Shown piece by piece: positions 16,144-23,547 of a stretch of DNA of 39,077 bases. Origin of the DNA: Candidatus Poribacteria bacterium (lineage in GTDB: Bacteria; Poribacteria; WGA-4E; WGA-3G); assembly GCA_003635305.1 (NCBI GenBank), contig PYJE01000191.1:1-39077 (forward strand), written 5' to 3'. A program made the translations under genes and the position numbers. Each line of letters begins with the position of its first letter. Position 1 is the stretch's first letter. A model generated the notes under the pieces. The model searched no databases and was not told where the DNA came from. It saw only the letters and a list, made by a program, of their open reading frames with translations.

Positions 16144-17073
16144 ATGCGTTCCACACCAGCAGATTTAGCAAATCAGGTAGACGAACCCACGCGCCCTGCC
16201 GCGCGCAGCACGCTCGCGTTGAGTCGCGCGGCGGATTTCATTGAGCTCGTCAAACCGCGGCTAGTTTTGATGATACTCATCACGACAGCGGCCGGCTTCT
16301 ATATCGGTTCATACCCCCCGGTCAATTGGTTTCGATGTCTGCATACCCTCATCGGCGCGGGATTGACGGCCGCTGGCGTGCTAGGGTTGAATCAATACCT
16401 TGAGCGCGATATTGACGCGCAGATGAAGCGGACACAGGACAGACCGGTTCCGGGGGGGAGGATGCCCCCGCTAGTCGCACTGCTTTTCGGTGTGATGCTT
16501 ACTGGCAGTGGGATGCTCTACCTAACCTTCATCGTGAATCCGCTGAGCGGGTTAGTCATTTCGCTCATTGTGGCTAGTTATCTGTTTCTCTACACGCCGC
16601 TCAAACGGAAAACGTCGCTATGCACGCTTATCGGTGCGGTGCCGGGCGCATTACCGCCTGTCGTCGGTTGGGCGGCGGCCCGCGGGACGGTAACGGCAGA
16701 GGCATGGGTGCTGTTCGCTATTCTCTTTTTGTGGCAGCTCCCGCACTCGCTGGCAATTGCCTACATCTATCGCGAGGACTACGCGAAAGCGGGCCTTCGG
16801 TTGCTGCCTGTCATCCATCCCGATGGCGCGAGCACGCGTCGGCAGATTGTGATGAACTGCGTCGCACTCCTTGCGATAGGCTTACTCCCCGCGCTGCTCA
16901 GCATCGCCGGCGGTATCTATTTCTTGATAGCACTGCTGTCGGGATTAGCGTTTCTCGCGTTCGGTATCTATTTAGGCGTTGCGCGTTCGGTGCAAGCGGC
17001 ACGGTATCTGTTATACGCATCGCTGCTCTATCTGCCGATAGTCTTTATCGCGATGGCAGTGGACAAAATCTAA
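16144..17073 (+). CDS. ctaB: Protoheme IX farnesyltransferase (heme O synthase)
   Basis: The 309-aa protein belongs to the UbiA prenyltransferase family. It has the first Asp-rich motif in LNQYLERDIDAQMKRTQDRP and the later YTPLKR...GAVPGALPPVVGW segment, with about nine membrane helices. It transfers a farnesyl group to heme B to make heme O, the substrate of CtaA. I choose the ATG at 16144 because GGAGG lies about 6 bp upstream; an in-frame TTG at 16111 would overlap the ctaA stop and has no site. It is a standard partner in oxidase operons. Confidence 0.94.
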   Translation: MRSTPADLANQVDEPTRPAARSTLALSRAADFIELVKPRLVLMILITTAAGFYIGSYPPVNWFRCLHTLIGAGLTAAGVLGLNQYLERDIDAQMKRTQDRPVPGGRMPPLVALLFGVMLTGSGMLYLTFIVNPLSGLVISLIVASYLFLYTPLKRKTSLCTLIGAVPGALPPVVGWAAARGTVTAEAWVLFAILFLWQLPHSLAIAYIYREDYAKAGLRLLPVIHPDGASTRRQIVMNCVALLAIGLLPALLSIAGGIYFLIALLSGLAFLAFGIYLGVARSVQAARYLLYASLLYLPIVFIAMAVDKI

Positions 17074-17103
17074 GAATGTCCTACTGCAAAAAGGGATTTC
17101 AAG

Positions 17104-17439
17104 ATGAGTTTCTTTGCAATCTTGTTCTCATTTAAGGGGCGAGTCAATCGGGCAAAATTCTGGATGGTAAATTTGCTACTGATTGTCGTCGTGGGCATCA
17201 TGGTGCTTATTTATGGTGAAGAAGGATCTGTCATCCTTTTCCCTTTCGGTATCCTTTGCTTTTGGGCTGGTTTAGCAATAACTGCCAAACGCTGGCACGA
17301 CCGCAACAAGTCAGCTTGGTGGATCCTGATTGAGTTAATCCCAATTCTTGGTCCCATTTGGGCGTTTGTTGAATTGGGATTTTGCAAAGGAACAGATGGT
17401 CCAAACCGCTTTGGTCCGGACCCACTGAAAAAGCAATGA
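17104..17439 (+). CDS. DUF805 family membrane protein
   Basis: The 111-aa protein shows DUF805 hallmarks: an N-terminal SFKGRVNRAKFW segment, three or so membrane helices, and KRWHDRNKSAWW before the last helices. The end GTDGPNRFGPDP is also typical. The family function is unknown. It lies inside the oxidase operon and its stop codon overlaps the ATG of the following small peptide. Its presence here may be chance or may point to a minor role in membrane assembly. Confidence 0.9.
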   Translation: MSFFAILFSFKGRVNRAKFWMVNLLLIVVVGIMVLIYGEEGSVILFPFGILCFWAGLAITAKRWHDRNKSAWWILIELIPILGPIWAFVELGFCKGTDGPNRFGPDPLKKQ

Positions 17440-17546
17440 ACACACCTGACAATCGTACCCGAAATCGCCGCCTCGGCATCACGCTGTTTTTAGTGTTCGT
17501 GGTTTTGGTTATCGTCGCAACCGTGGCGATTATCCGCGGCGGCTGA
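17436..17546 (+). CDS. 36-aa single-helix membrane peptide in the oxidase operon
   Basis: This short gene encodes 36 residues: a basic N-terminus (MNTPDNRTRNRRLG), one hydrophobic helix (about 14-33) and a short RGG tail. Its ATG overlaps the stop of the DUF805 gene (ATGA), and subunit III starts 12 bp after its stop with a good ribosome-binding site, so it fills an otherwise empty gap in a dense operon. Small one-helix proteins are common accessory or assembly factors in oxidase operons. I do not recognise the family. The overlap and the inside-positive topology support a real gene. Confidence 0.65.
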   Translation: MNTPDNRTRNRRLGITLFLVFVVLVIVATVAIIRGG

Positions 17547-17557
17547 GGAGAAACCTG

Positions 17558-18214
17558 ATGTCACGTGAAACACCGGTAGAAGGGACTTCTCGTCCAGAAT
17601 CTCCATCAGAGAACGCGAGGGACAGGCCCTCGCGCTACGAGCTGCCGCAAGACATTCGGCCAATGAGCAACGCCCGATTAGGCATCCTAGTTCTACTCGG
17701 TGCGGAGATGATGCTGTTTTCGGGACTTATCGGCGCGTTTCTCGTCTTCCGGATGGGGAACATCACGTGGCCGCCGCCATCGCATATTGACATCCAGCTG
17801 CCCCGCGCGGTGACTGGCATCAATACCGCGTTCCTGCTGCTGAGCGGTTGGACGATGTTTCAGGCACTCCGTGCAATTCAGAAGGACCAGGTGAAGCAAC
17901 TCCGCAATTGGCTGCTGCTCACCGGGGCGTTAGGCGTGCTTTTCCTCGGCATCCAAGGAAGCGAATGGGCACAACTGATTCGCAGCGGCATGACGCTTCA
18001 GTCGGGTGTCTACGGCGGCATCTTTTATGTCCTAATCGGATGCCACGCGGTGCATGTAATCGGTGCAGTCATGTGGCTAGTCATTGTGCTAGTGATGGCG
18101 ATGGCGGGGAGGTTTTCCGCATCGCGTCACGTCGGCGTTGAAATCTGCACTATCTATTGGATTTTCGTCGTCGCGCTCTGGCCGATGCTTTACGCTTTGG
18201 TGTATCTCGCCTAA
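17558..18214 (+). CDS. coxC: Cytochrome c oxidase subunit III, first copy
   Basis: The 218-aa protein has a five-helix subunit III core. It keeps LGAEMMLFSGLIGAFLVFR, GSEW and the CHAVHVIGAVMWL segment, with a final helix IYWIFVVALWPMLYALVYLA. CTGAGGAG precedes the ATG. The N-terminal tail before the first helix contains a palindromic repeat (17614-17634), translated as NARDRPSRYEL; without it the tail would be short. Subunit III stabilises subunit I and supplies lipid and proton-uptake functions. A second, separate copy lies at 18545-19195. Confidence 0.9.
   Translation: MSRETPVEGTSRPESPSENARDRPSRYELPQDIRPMSNARLGILVLLGAEMMLFSGLIGAFLVFRMGNITWPPPSHIDIQLPRAVTGINTAFLLLSGWTMFQALRAIQKDQVKQLRNWLLLTGALGVLFLGIQGSEWAQLIRSGMTLQSGVYGGIFYVLIGCHAVHVIGAVMWLVIVLVMAMAGRFSASRHVGVEICTIYWIFVVALWPMLYALVYLA
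17612..17640. repeat. Palindromic repeat inside coxC, in frame
   Basis: CGCGAGGG (17614-17621), loop ACAGG, CCCTCGCG (17627-17634), then CTACGAG. About 27 bases match the reverse complement of the intergenic copy at 28608-28635. It is read in the same frame as the ctaA copy, giving ARDRPS in both proteins. Confidence 0.88.
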
Positions 18215-18231
18215 GGCGATGGGAGGCTTTT

Positions 18232-18465
18232 ATGCGACTCGTTTTTTGGGGAGTTGTCCTGATGCTCGTCGTGCTGATTGTGCCGACGTGCCTTGAGGCA
18301 TGCCCCGCTTGCAAAGACTTGAAGGAACCCATCGGAAGAGGTTTTAATTCCAGTATCTTCTTCATGATGGCGATGCCGTTTACCGTTGTCGCGCTCATCG
18401 GCGGAAGTGTTTTTTATCATTACCGGCGCGCAAGCAAAAACCGGGATAGAACGGACACGCCTTAA
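18232..18465 (+). CDS. 77-aa membrane protein with CPAC motif
   Basis: Two hydrophobic helices (about 3-20 and 42-63) flank a short loop with CLEACPACKDL. The first helix could be a signal peptide, placing the CPAC motif outside the membrane and the C-terminal RRASKNRD tail in the cytoplasm. GGGAGG precedes the ATG. The gene sits between the two subunit III genes. The Cys pair could bind copper or be redox-active during oxidase assembly; that is inference. I do not recognise a named family. Confidence 0.72.
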   Translation: MRLVFWGVVLMLVVLIVPTCLEACPACKDLKEPIGRGFNSSIFFMMAMPFTVVALIGGSVFYHYRRASKNRDRTDTP

Positions 18466-18544
18466 CCGCCGCGCGCTGGAACGAATAGGTTGGATTTGAA
18501 ATCCGATATGTGTTAACATACTAACATGAAAGGAGTTAAATCGA

Positions 18545-19195
18545 GTGGAACACGCTACCACGTTAGAACAGACTGAAGACGTATATGAACCGTCGCTTAC
18601 GCCGGATAGCCTCGGCAAACTCGGCATGTGGATTTTCCTCGTTGGGGATACCATGTCGTTCGGAGCACTGCTGGCGGCATACGCGGCCGTCCGAGCCGGT
18701 GCCGGCGTGATAGGCTGGGCACCACCAGACGAGATACTCGGCATCAACCTCACCGCGTTTATGACGTTTCTGCTGATTTGTAGTAGCGTCACTATGGTGA
18801 AGGCGTTGGAAGCCATTCAGAACGGCAACGTTTCCCGAATGTGCACCTTCCTCGGACTCACGATTGCCGGGGGCGTTATCTTCCTCGGCCTGCAGGTGTA
18901 TGAATGGAACGCGCTTATCAAACACGGGTTGACATTAACCGAAATCCCGCACCACGGGTTATCAGGAGCGGCCATTAGCGGTTCAACGCTTTTCGGGCCT
19001 GCCTTCTACACCATCACAGGGTTCCATGGCTTGCACGTCACCGGCGGTGTCATCTACCTCATCGTCATCCTCATCCATGGATTGCGCGGACGGTATACCG
19101 CTGAATTCAACCATGAGGTAGAAATCGTCGGACTCTATTGGCACTTCGTCGATCTGATTTGGATTATGGTTTTCACCTTCATCTATCTACTATAG
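18545..19195 (+). CDS. Cytochrome c oxidase subunit III, second copy
   Basis: The 216-aa protein shows typical subunit III motifs: LGMWIFLVGDTMSFGALLAAY, LGLQVYEW, the conserved FHGLHVTGGVIYL, and the end VGLYWHFVDLIWIMVFTFIYLL. These match the family better than the first copy. The start is GTG, with AAAGGAG about 10 bp upstream. It probably forms the catalytic complex with CoxA and CoxB, together with the first copy or instead of it. Split or duplicated subunit III genes are known from other oxidase clusters. Confidence 0.93.
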   Translation: MEHATTLEQTEDVYEPSLTPDSLGKLGMWIFLVGDTMSFGALLAAYAAVRAGAGVIGWAPPDEILGINLTAFMTFLLICSSVTMVKALEAIQNGNVSRMCTFLGLTIAGGVIFLGLQVYEWNALIKHGLTLTEIPHHGLSGAAISGSTLFGPAFYTITGFHGLHVTGGVIYLIVILIHGLRGRYTAEFNHEVEIVGLYWHFVDLIWIMVFTFIYLL

Positions 19196-19201
19196 GCATC
19201 A

Positions 19202-19227
19202 GGACTGGGAAGTCCCGCCTACCCGAT
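19202..19227. repeat. Small hairpin before the subunit IV gene
   Basis: GGACT (19202-19206) and AGTCC (19211-19215) flank GGGA, followed by CGCCTACC. This resembles the GACTGGGA repeat at 22738-22799. It occupies the short gap between the second subunit III gene and subunit IV. Confidence 0.5.
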
Positions 19228-19244
19228 TTAGGAGGACATACATC

Positions 19245-19589
19245 ATGGCGGAAACGCATCACAAAGAGCACCCGAAATACATGAACATCTTCTGGTGGCT
19301 CCTAGGCCTCACCATCGTTGAAGTTGCCGTGGCGATTCCTGAATATGCTACGGTGCTGAAAGCCATATTGCTCATCGGATTAGCATGTGGCAAGGCGATT
19401 TTGGTTGCCAACTATTTCATGCACCTGAAGTTCGAGCGGAAGACGTTGGCAGTCATCGTCATAACGCCGTTCCTTATCTGCGTTTTTCTCGTCTTCATGC
19501 TGATGCCAGACATCATGGCAGAGAAACGACTTGAGAAATTCGCGCCGCAAAGTGGGACGGCGACGAAAGTTATTGATACGTCCCATTAA
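19245..19589 (+). CDS. Cytochrome c oxidase subunit IV (prokaryotic type)
   Basis: The 114-aa protein has three membrane helices: WWLLGLTIVEVAVAI, AILLIGLACGKAILVANYFMHLKFE and TPFLICVFLVFMLMP. The motif KAxLVANYFMHLKFE is characteristic of the bacterial subunit IV / CtaF family. The N-terminus is His-rich. GGAGG precedes the ATG. It is a structural subunit at the end of the oxidase gene set. Confidence 0.92.
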   Translation: MAETHHKEHPKYMNIFWWLLGLTIVEVAVAIPEYATVLKAILLIGLACGKAILVANYFMHLKFERKTLAVIVITPFLICVFLVFMLMPDIMAEKRLEKFAPQSGTATKVIDTSH

Positions 19590-19593
19590 CGAG

Positions 19594-19622
19594 TCCGGTA
19601 GGCGCGCCGCGGAAGCGCGCCT
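19594..19622. repeat. GGTAGGCGCGC-type palindromic repeat
   Basis: GGCGCGC (19601-19607) and GCGCGCC (19615-19621) form a 7-bp stem with a CGCGGAA loop, preceded by CCGGTA. It lies in the gap between subunit IV and the SCO gene. A diverged version is translated inside the DNA methyltransferase at 33533-33551. Confidence 0.75.
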
Positions 19623-19638
19623 AGAACAAGGAAAAAAG

Positions 19639-20286
19639 ATGAGCTTACCTAACGAAGACGAACGCCGAAAACTTGACAAAAGCACGCTGTTGTGGGTGCT
19701 GTTAGGCGTTGTCATTATCAGCATCGCGGGCATCAATTTATGGGCGATGTTTGACAAACGCCCGGCGGCGATGCCTAAAACGGGTGCGGACGAGAAACAC
19801 CCCTTACCTTCACAGTTACCGGACTTCGCCTTGACGAATCAGCAGGGCCAGCCGTTTGGATTGGCAGACCTCGGGGGAAAAATCTGGGTGGCGGATTTCA
19901 TCTTCACGCACTGCCTCACGATTTGCCCGCCAATGACACTAGAGATGGCGCGCTTGCAATCCAATTTTGTAGAGAAACCGGTTTACTTCGTCTCGTTCTC
20001 CGTAGATGCGGAACGCGACACCCCCGAAGTCCTCTCACGTTATGCAGCGCAATACGGTGCAGACGAAAGACGCTGGCACTTCCTCACCGGCGAAAAGGAA
20101 CGCATCTATCAATTGGCAAAAGAGGGGTTCAGTTTGGCCGCCGGGCACAAAGGAAGCGACATTTTACATAGCACACGGTTCGTCCTTGTCACACCGGATG
20201 GCGAAATCCATGGACGCTACGATAGCCGGAGCAAACCCGCGATGCTGCGGCTCCGCAGAGACATCAACGCGCTTCTTAGTGAGTGA
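19639..20286 (+). CDS. SCO1/SenC-family copper chaperone
   Basis: The 215-aa protein has one N-terminal membrane helix (about 17-36) and a periplasmic thioredoxin-like domain. The copper ligands are complete: Cys92 and Cys96 in FTHCLTICPPM, and His177 in DILHSTRFVLV. It delivers copper to the CuA site of CoxB. The chosen ATG lies after AAGGAAAAA, downstream of a repeat; a longer frame upstream would read through that repeat. It closes the oxidase assembly set. Confidence 0.94.
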   Translation: MSLPNEDERRKLDKSTLLWVLLGVVIISIAGINLWAMFDKRPAAMPKTGADEKHPLPSQLPDFALTNQQGQPFGLADLGGKIWVADFIFTHCLTICPPMTLEMARLQSNFVEKPVYFVSFSVDAERDTPEVLSRYAAQYGADERRWHFLTGEKERIYQLAKEGFSLAAGHKGSDILHSTRFVLVTPDGEIHGRYDSRSKPAMLRLRRDINALLSE

Positions 20287-20320
20287 TACCAAATTACGTC
20301 AGGACAGACGCAAATGTCGT

Positions 20321-20414
20321 CATCTCCACCGGTAGGCGCGGTTTCAAACCGCGCACGTGAGAGATCTTCATCATCTCCACTGGTAGGCGCGGTTTCAAAC
20401 CGCGCACGTGAGAG
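20321..20414. repeat. Two tandem copies of a 43-bp palindromic repeat
   Basis: Copies at 20321-20363 and 20372-20414 differ at one base. Each contains GGTAGGCGCGGTTTCAAACCGCGC followed by ACGTGAGAG. The upstream flank CAGGACAGACGCAAATG is also found at 27190, before another copy of the same family, so the element seems to carry a conserved leader. Confidence 0.92.
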
Positions 20415-20495
20415 GTTGCGCGATTCCATGAAGGCTCAGAAATTAATGGGGGATTTCCAGAACATGTGCGCGTCTTGGACAGAATGTGGTGTGAG

Positions 20496-20807
20496 ATGCT
20501 AAATAACGTGCCGAATCTGCTGATTTCCATCGCGGTTTTTCTGATTCACTTCCCGTTCGGTTTCTATCGCGTCCGATATAAAAAATTCAGCCGCCCATGG
20601 AGCCGATGCCTCTACATCCCTATTGTGCTAAATATCGTCGCGCGGCGATTTGTTCTCAATTGGGAGTGGCAAACCGCGATGGTTTACCTCTGGACAGCAA
20701 CGCTGTTGGCACATCTCATCGGCGGATACTGGGGTTCGCGGCGCAACCGGCCGCATACTGAAAAAAAAGAGACCAGAAATGCTAAAGAAAATTTATGTTC
20801 CCGTTGA
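20496..20807 (+). CDS. Small membrane protein of unknown function
   Basis: The protein has about 103 residues with three hydrophobic segments (about 6-20, 41-60, 66-86), a basic loop FYRVRYKKFSRPWSR, and a charged tail. The start is uncertain: the ATG at 20496 gives a membrane protein, but the ribosome-binding site is weak, and a GTG at 20466 is possible. Its 3' end overlaps the first 29 bases of the UspA fusion gene. I do not recognise the family. Confidence 0.5.
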   Translation: MLNNVPNLLISIAVFLIHFPFGFYRVRYKKFSRPWSRCLYIPIVLNIVARRFVLNWEWQTAMVYLWTATLLAHLIGGYWGSRRNRPHTEKKETRNAKENLCSR

Positions 20808-22713
20808 TAACTCGGACTACTCCGATGCGAGTATCTCCCTGGCGGTAGAATTCGCGAAAAAGTTCGGCTCACAACTGGTAGGTTCGCACGTTTACGCCGC
20901 GAAAATGCACGACGTGCGCTTTAAGCAGATGGAATACACGCTGCCAGAGGAGTATCAGGACGAAGTTGAACTCGAAAAGCAGCGCCGCATCCACGATACC
21001 CTCATCACGATGGGACTGCAGCTCATTTCGGACTCCTACCTTGAAGTGATGAAGCAGAAGTGCGCCGAGGCTGACATCCCCTTTGAAGCAAAAATGCCCG
21101 AGGGAAAACACTTCATCAAATTAGTGGAGGACATTCAGGACGGCGACTACGATATGGTAGTTATGGGCGCACTCGGCATGGGCGCAGTCAAGGACAGTCT
21201 CATCGGTGGGGTCTGTGAGCGCGTCACCCGGCGCACCACTACCGATACGCTTGTCGTCCGAAACCTTGAACCCATTGAAGAACAGACAGGCAATATCCTC
21301 GTCGGAATTGATGGCAGCCCCGAATCTTTCGCAGGCTTGAAAACCGCACTCCGCCTCGGACAGGCGTTCAACAAACCGGTCGAAGCTGTCGGTGTCTACG
21401 ATCCCTATTTGCACTACATTGTCTTCAATTCAGTTGTAAATGTGCTAACCGAACGCGCCGCACGCACCTTCCGGTTTAAAGAACAGGAACAACTTCACGA
21501 AGAAGTGATTGATACCGGACTGGCGAAGATCTATCAGTCACACCTTGAGGTATCCCGCGCGATTGCCAAAGATGAACACGACTACGCGCTGAAAATTACG
21601 CTGCTCGATGGCAAAGCCTACGAAAAGATTCTGCAATATGTCCGCAAAACAGAACCGTGGCTGCTCGTTTTAGGCCGTATTGGGGTTCATAGTGAACAAG
21701 ATATGGACATCGGTAGCAACGCTGAAAACCTGCTGCGCCTCGCGCCGTGCAATGTTTTGCTGTCCAGTCAACGTTATTTCCCGCAGATCGATGTGAAGGC
21801 GGAAGAGACGCTCGTCTGGACGCAAGAAGCCTCGGATCGAATGGCGAAGGCACCGCCGCTGGTGCGGGGCATCGCGAAAACAGCAGTGCATCGGTTCGCG
21901 ATTGAGCGCGGGCACTCTGTCATTACAGAGAGCGTCATTGACAAAGCGATGGAGGCGATTATGCCGAATCGCTCCTCCGAAAAGTTGACGCGCGTCGCCA
22001 AGGAATTGGCGGAGCAGAAACTTTTGGAATCGGAAGCCGTGCAAACCTACATCTGTGGCGAATGCGGCTATGCGGCGCACGAGCAGGAGCCTGTCCAATG
22101 TCCGGTGTGTAGCGCGGCTTCGGAACGTTTTCAGAGGGTGGACAAGAGTTCGCTTGAGCACATCGCCGTTGATGAAGGCGGTGCAGCAGAAGAGGAAACG
22201 TTTGATGGGGTTCGCCTCAAATGGTCAGAACAAGCGAAGAAGGCTTTGCGGCGCGTCCCACGTGGCTATATGCGCAGAAACGTCAAGGCGCGTATTGAGA
22301 AATCCGCACGTTCTCAGAAAATCGGCACCATCACGAACGCGTTCGCAACGCAAATTATTGAGGATAGCATGGGCGAAGCGGCCGCGGTGCGTGAGGACGC
22401 GCCGGAACTCAGAGCCGTTGGTGCATCCACACGAGCACAGTCCCAGCCCGAATCGCCTTTGGATAACTTTGAGAGCTCCGGGCAATGGACAGAAGACGCT
22501 GTGAAGCGGCTGAACCTGGTTCCGGCCGGTTTTATGCGGAATATCACGCAGACACGCATTGAACAGCGAGCGCAAGAAGCCGGCATCGAGAACGTCACGC
22601 TTGACTTCGCCGCCCGTGTCATTGAAGATGGCAGAAGCCTTGCCAATGAGGTGCTTGGGCAGTATTATCAGGGCAACTCAGTTGAAGAACAGCAAAACGG
22701 CGCGTCCAATTAA
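20779..22713 (+). CDS. Universal stress protein fusion: UspA-UspA-PCP_red-rubredoxin-PCP_red-PCP_red
   Basis: The 644-aa cytoplasmic protein starts with two UspA domains (about 1-162 and 170-335). The second has a perfect ATP-binding motif G-2X-G-9X-G-S (Gly299, Gly302, Gly312, Ser313); the first has Gly in place of the final Ser/Thr. Three copies of a helical segment of the PCP_red type (the C-terminal domain of protochlorophyllide reductase BchB) follow at about 347-396, 478-530 and 567-618. Key pattern: W/A...A...VP..x(M/R)..R...E..A...T...A..I. Between the first two lies a rubredoxin-like zinc or iron knuckle, CGEC (426-429) and CPVC (441-444). The ATG at 20779 aligns with the normal UspA N-terminus. 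It could sense ATP or redox state for the respiratory genes upstream, but this is inference. Confidence 0.85.
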   Translation: MLKKIYVPVDNSDYSDASISLAVEFAKKFGSQLVGSHVYAAKMHDVRFKQMEYTLPEEYQDEVELEKQRRIHDTLITMGLQLISDSYLEVMKQKCAEADIPFEAKMPEGKHFIKLVEDIQDGDYDMVVMGALGMGAVKDSLIGGVCERVTRRTTTDTLVVRNLEPIEEQTGNILVGIDGSPESFAGLKTALRLGQAFNKPVEAVGVYDPYLHYIVFNSVVNVLTERAARTFRFKEQEQLHEEVIDTGLAKIYQSHLEVSRAIAKDEHDYALKITLLDGKAYEKILQYVRKTEPWLLVLGRIGVHSEQDMDIGSNAENLLRLAPCNVLLSSQRYFPQIDVKAEETLVWTQEASDRMAKAPPLVRGIAKTAVHRFAIERGHSVITESVIDKAMEAIMPNRSSEKLTRVAKELAEQKLLESEAVQTYICGECGYAAHEQEPVQCPVCSAASERFQRVDKSSLEHIAVDEGGAAEEETFDGVRLKWSEQAKKALRRVPRGYMRRNVKARIEKSARSQKIGTITNAFATQIIEDSMGEAAAVREDAPELRAVGASTRAQSQPESPLDNFESSGQWTEDAVKRLNLVPAGFMRNITQTRIEQRAQEAGIENVTLDFAARVIEDGRSLANEVLGQYYQGNSVEEQQNGASN

Positions 22714-22737
22714 AGGCAGCGCAATTCAATTCTCTCC

Positions 22738-22799
22738 GGTAGGAGAGCCCTCCCAGTCTTGACACCCTTGAACCATCGTGACTGGGAGGAGCCACCTAC
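22738..22799. repeat. Large imperfect inverted repeat (GTAGGAGAGCCCTCC type)
   Basis: The left arm GGTAGGAGAGCCCTCCCAGTC and the right arm GACTGGGAGGAGCCACCTAC are nearly complementary around a loop of about 20 bases. The left part (GTAGGAGAGCCCTCC) also appears inside the DNA methyltransferase gene at about 33499-33513. It follows the UspA fusion gene. Confidence 0.82.
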
Positions 22800-22893
22800 G
22801 GGAAAATTGCATCCTCACTAAAAACGGAATGTCTCTAAATTAAAGAAAATCCGTTGAGAGTCTAGGAAACTCTCTGATGCTGAGGAGATATTT

Positions 22894-23397
22894 GTGGCAC
22901 AATTTCACAACAACCCGCGCGACGACGAGCCGGAAGACGAGGAATATGTCGCCTTTCCTGGCGGGATTCCAAAGAGGTGGCTCGGCCCTGCAATGACGCT
23001 TCTTTGCAGTATCGCTATCGTTTATGTGCCTTGGGCTACCTGGCAAACGATACGTGTCGGTATCGCCGCTGGCACTCCTGGTGTTCACATTGCGAAAGAT
23101 GTGTTTCACCATCTTGTGCTTTTTGCTGCGGCCGTGTCTTTTCTGATTGTCGTCGGCGCGAAGATTCTGGAGCGAGTGATGATGTATTACTTACAAGCGA
23201 AGAAACGCGTTGAACAGGCGGAACGCCGCGCAGAAGAAGCCGAACAACGCGCAGAAGAAGCCGAACAACGTGCCGAACAGGAACACCAACTCCGCCTGCA
23301 GATTGAACTGCAGCGGCAAGCGGAACGCCAACGCGCAGAAGAAGCCGAACAACGCGCAGAAGAAGCCGAAAATGGTAAGAATCACACCCCAAAATAA
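22894..23397 (+). CDS. Membrane protein with C-terminal charged coiled coil
   Basis: The 167-aa protein has an acidic N-terminus (DDEPEDEEY), two membrane helices (about 30-50 and 72-92), and a long coiled coil made of repeated RAEEAEQ heptads (about 103-160). The coiled coil is encoded by a repetitive DNA stretch, so its length may vary between strains. The start is GTG after GAGGAG. Such proteins may act as membrane scaffolds. No family name is recognised, and the coiled coil prevents safe homology guesses. Confidence 0.75.
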   Translation: MAQFHNNPRDDEPEDEEYVAFPGGIPKRWLGPAMTLLCSIAIVYVPWATWQTIRVGIAAGTPGVHIAKDVFHHLVLFAAAVSFLIVVGAKILERVMMYYLQAKKRVEQAERRAEEAEQRAEEAEQRAEQEHQLRLQIELQRQAERQRAEEAEQRAEEAENGKNHTPK

Positions 23398-23547
23398 ACG
23401 GGAACGGTGTCCGCGACGTTTGGACGGCTGACTCAACTTGTTCGTTTACCAAATTGGCGGATGCGGCCAGACTGGCGAGATCTGCCTAGCCCTAGAAATG
23501 CGGTTTCCTTGAATCACCACTAAACCTGCATAAAACGGAGTTGCATC

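Noticed and set aside
18496-18524. Promoter before the second subunit III gene (TTGAAA-17-TACTAA)
   Set aside because: The -10 is poor and there is no extended element; the gene is probably read from upstream.
20428-20502. 24-aa leader peptide gene ending at the start of the small membrane gene
   Set aside because: It overlaps the next start in a suggestive way, but there is no ribosome-binding site and no run of regulatory codons.
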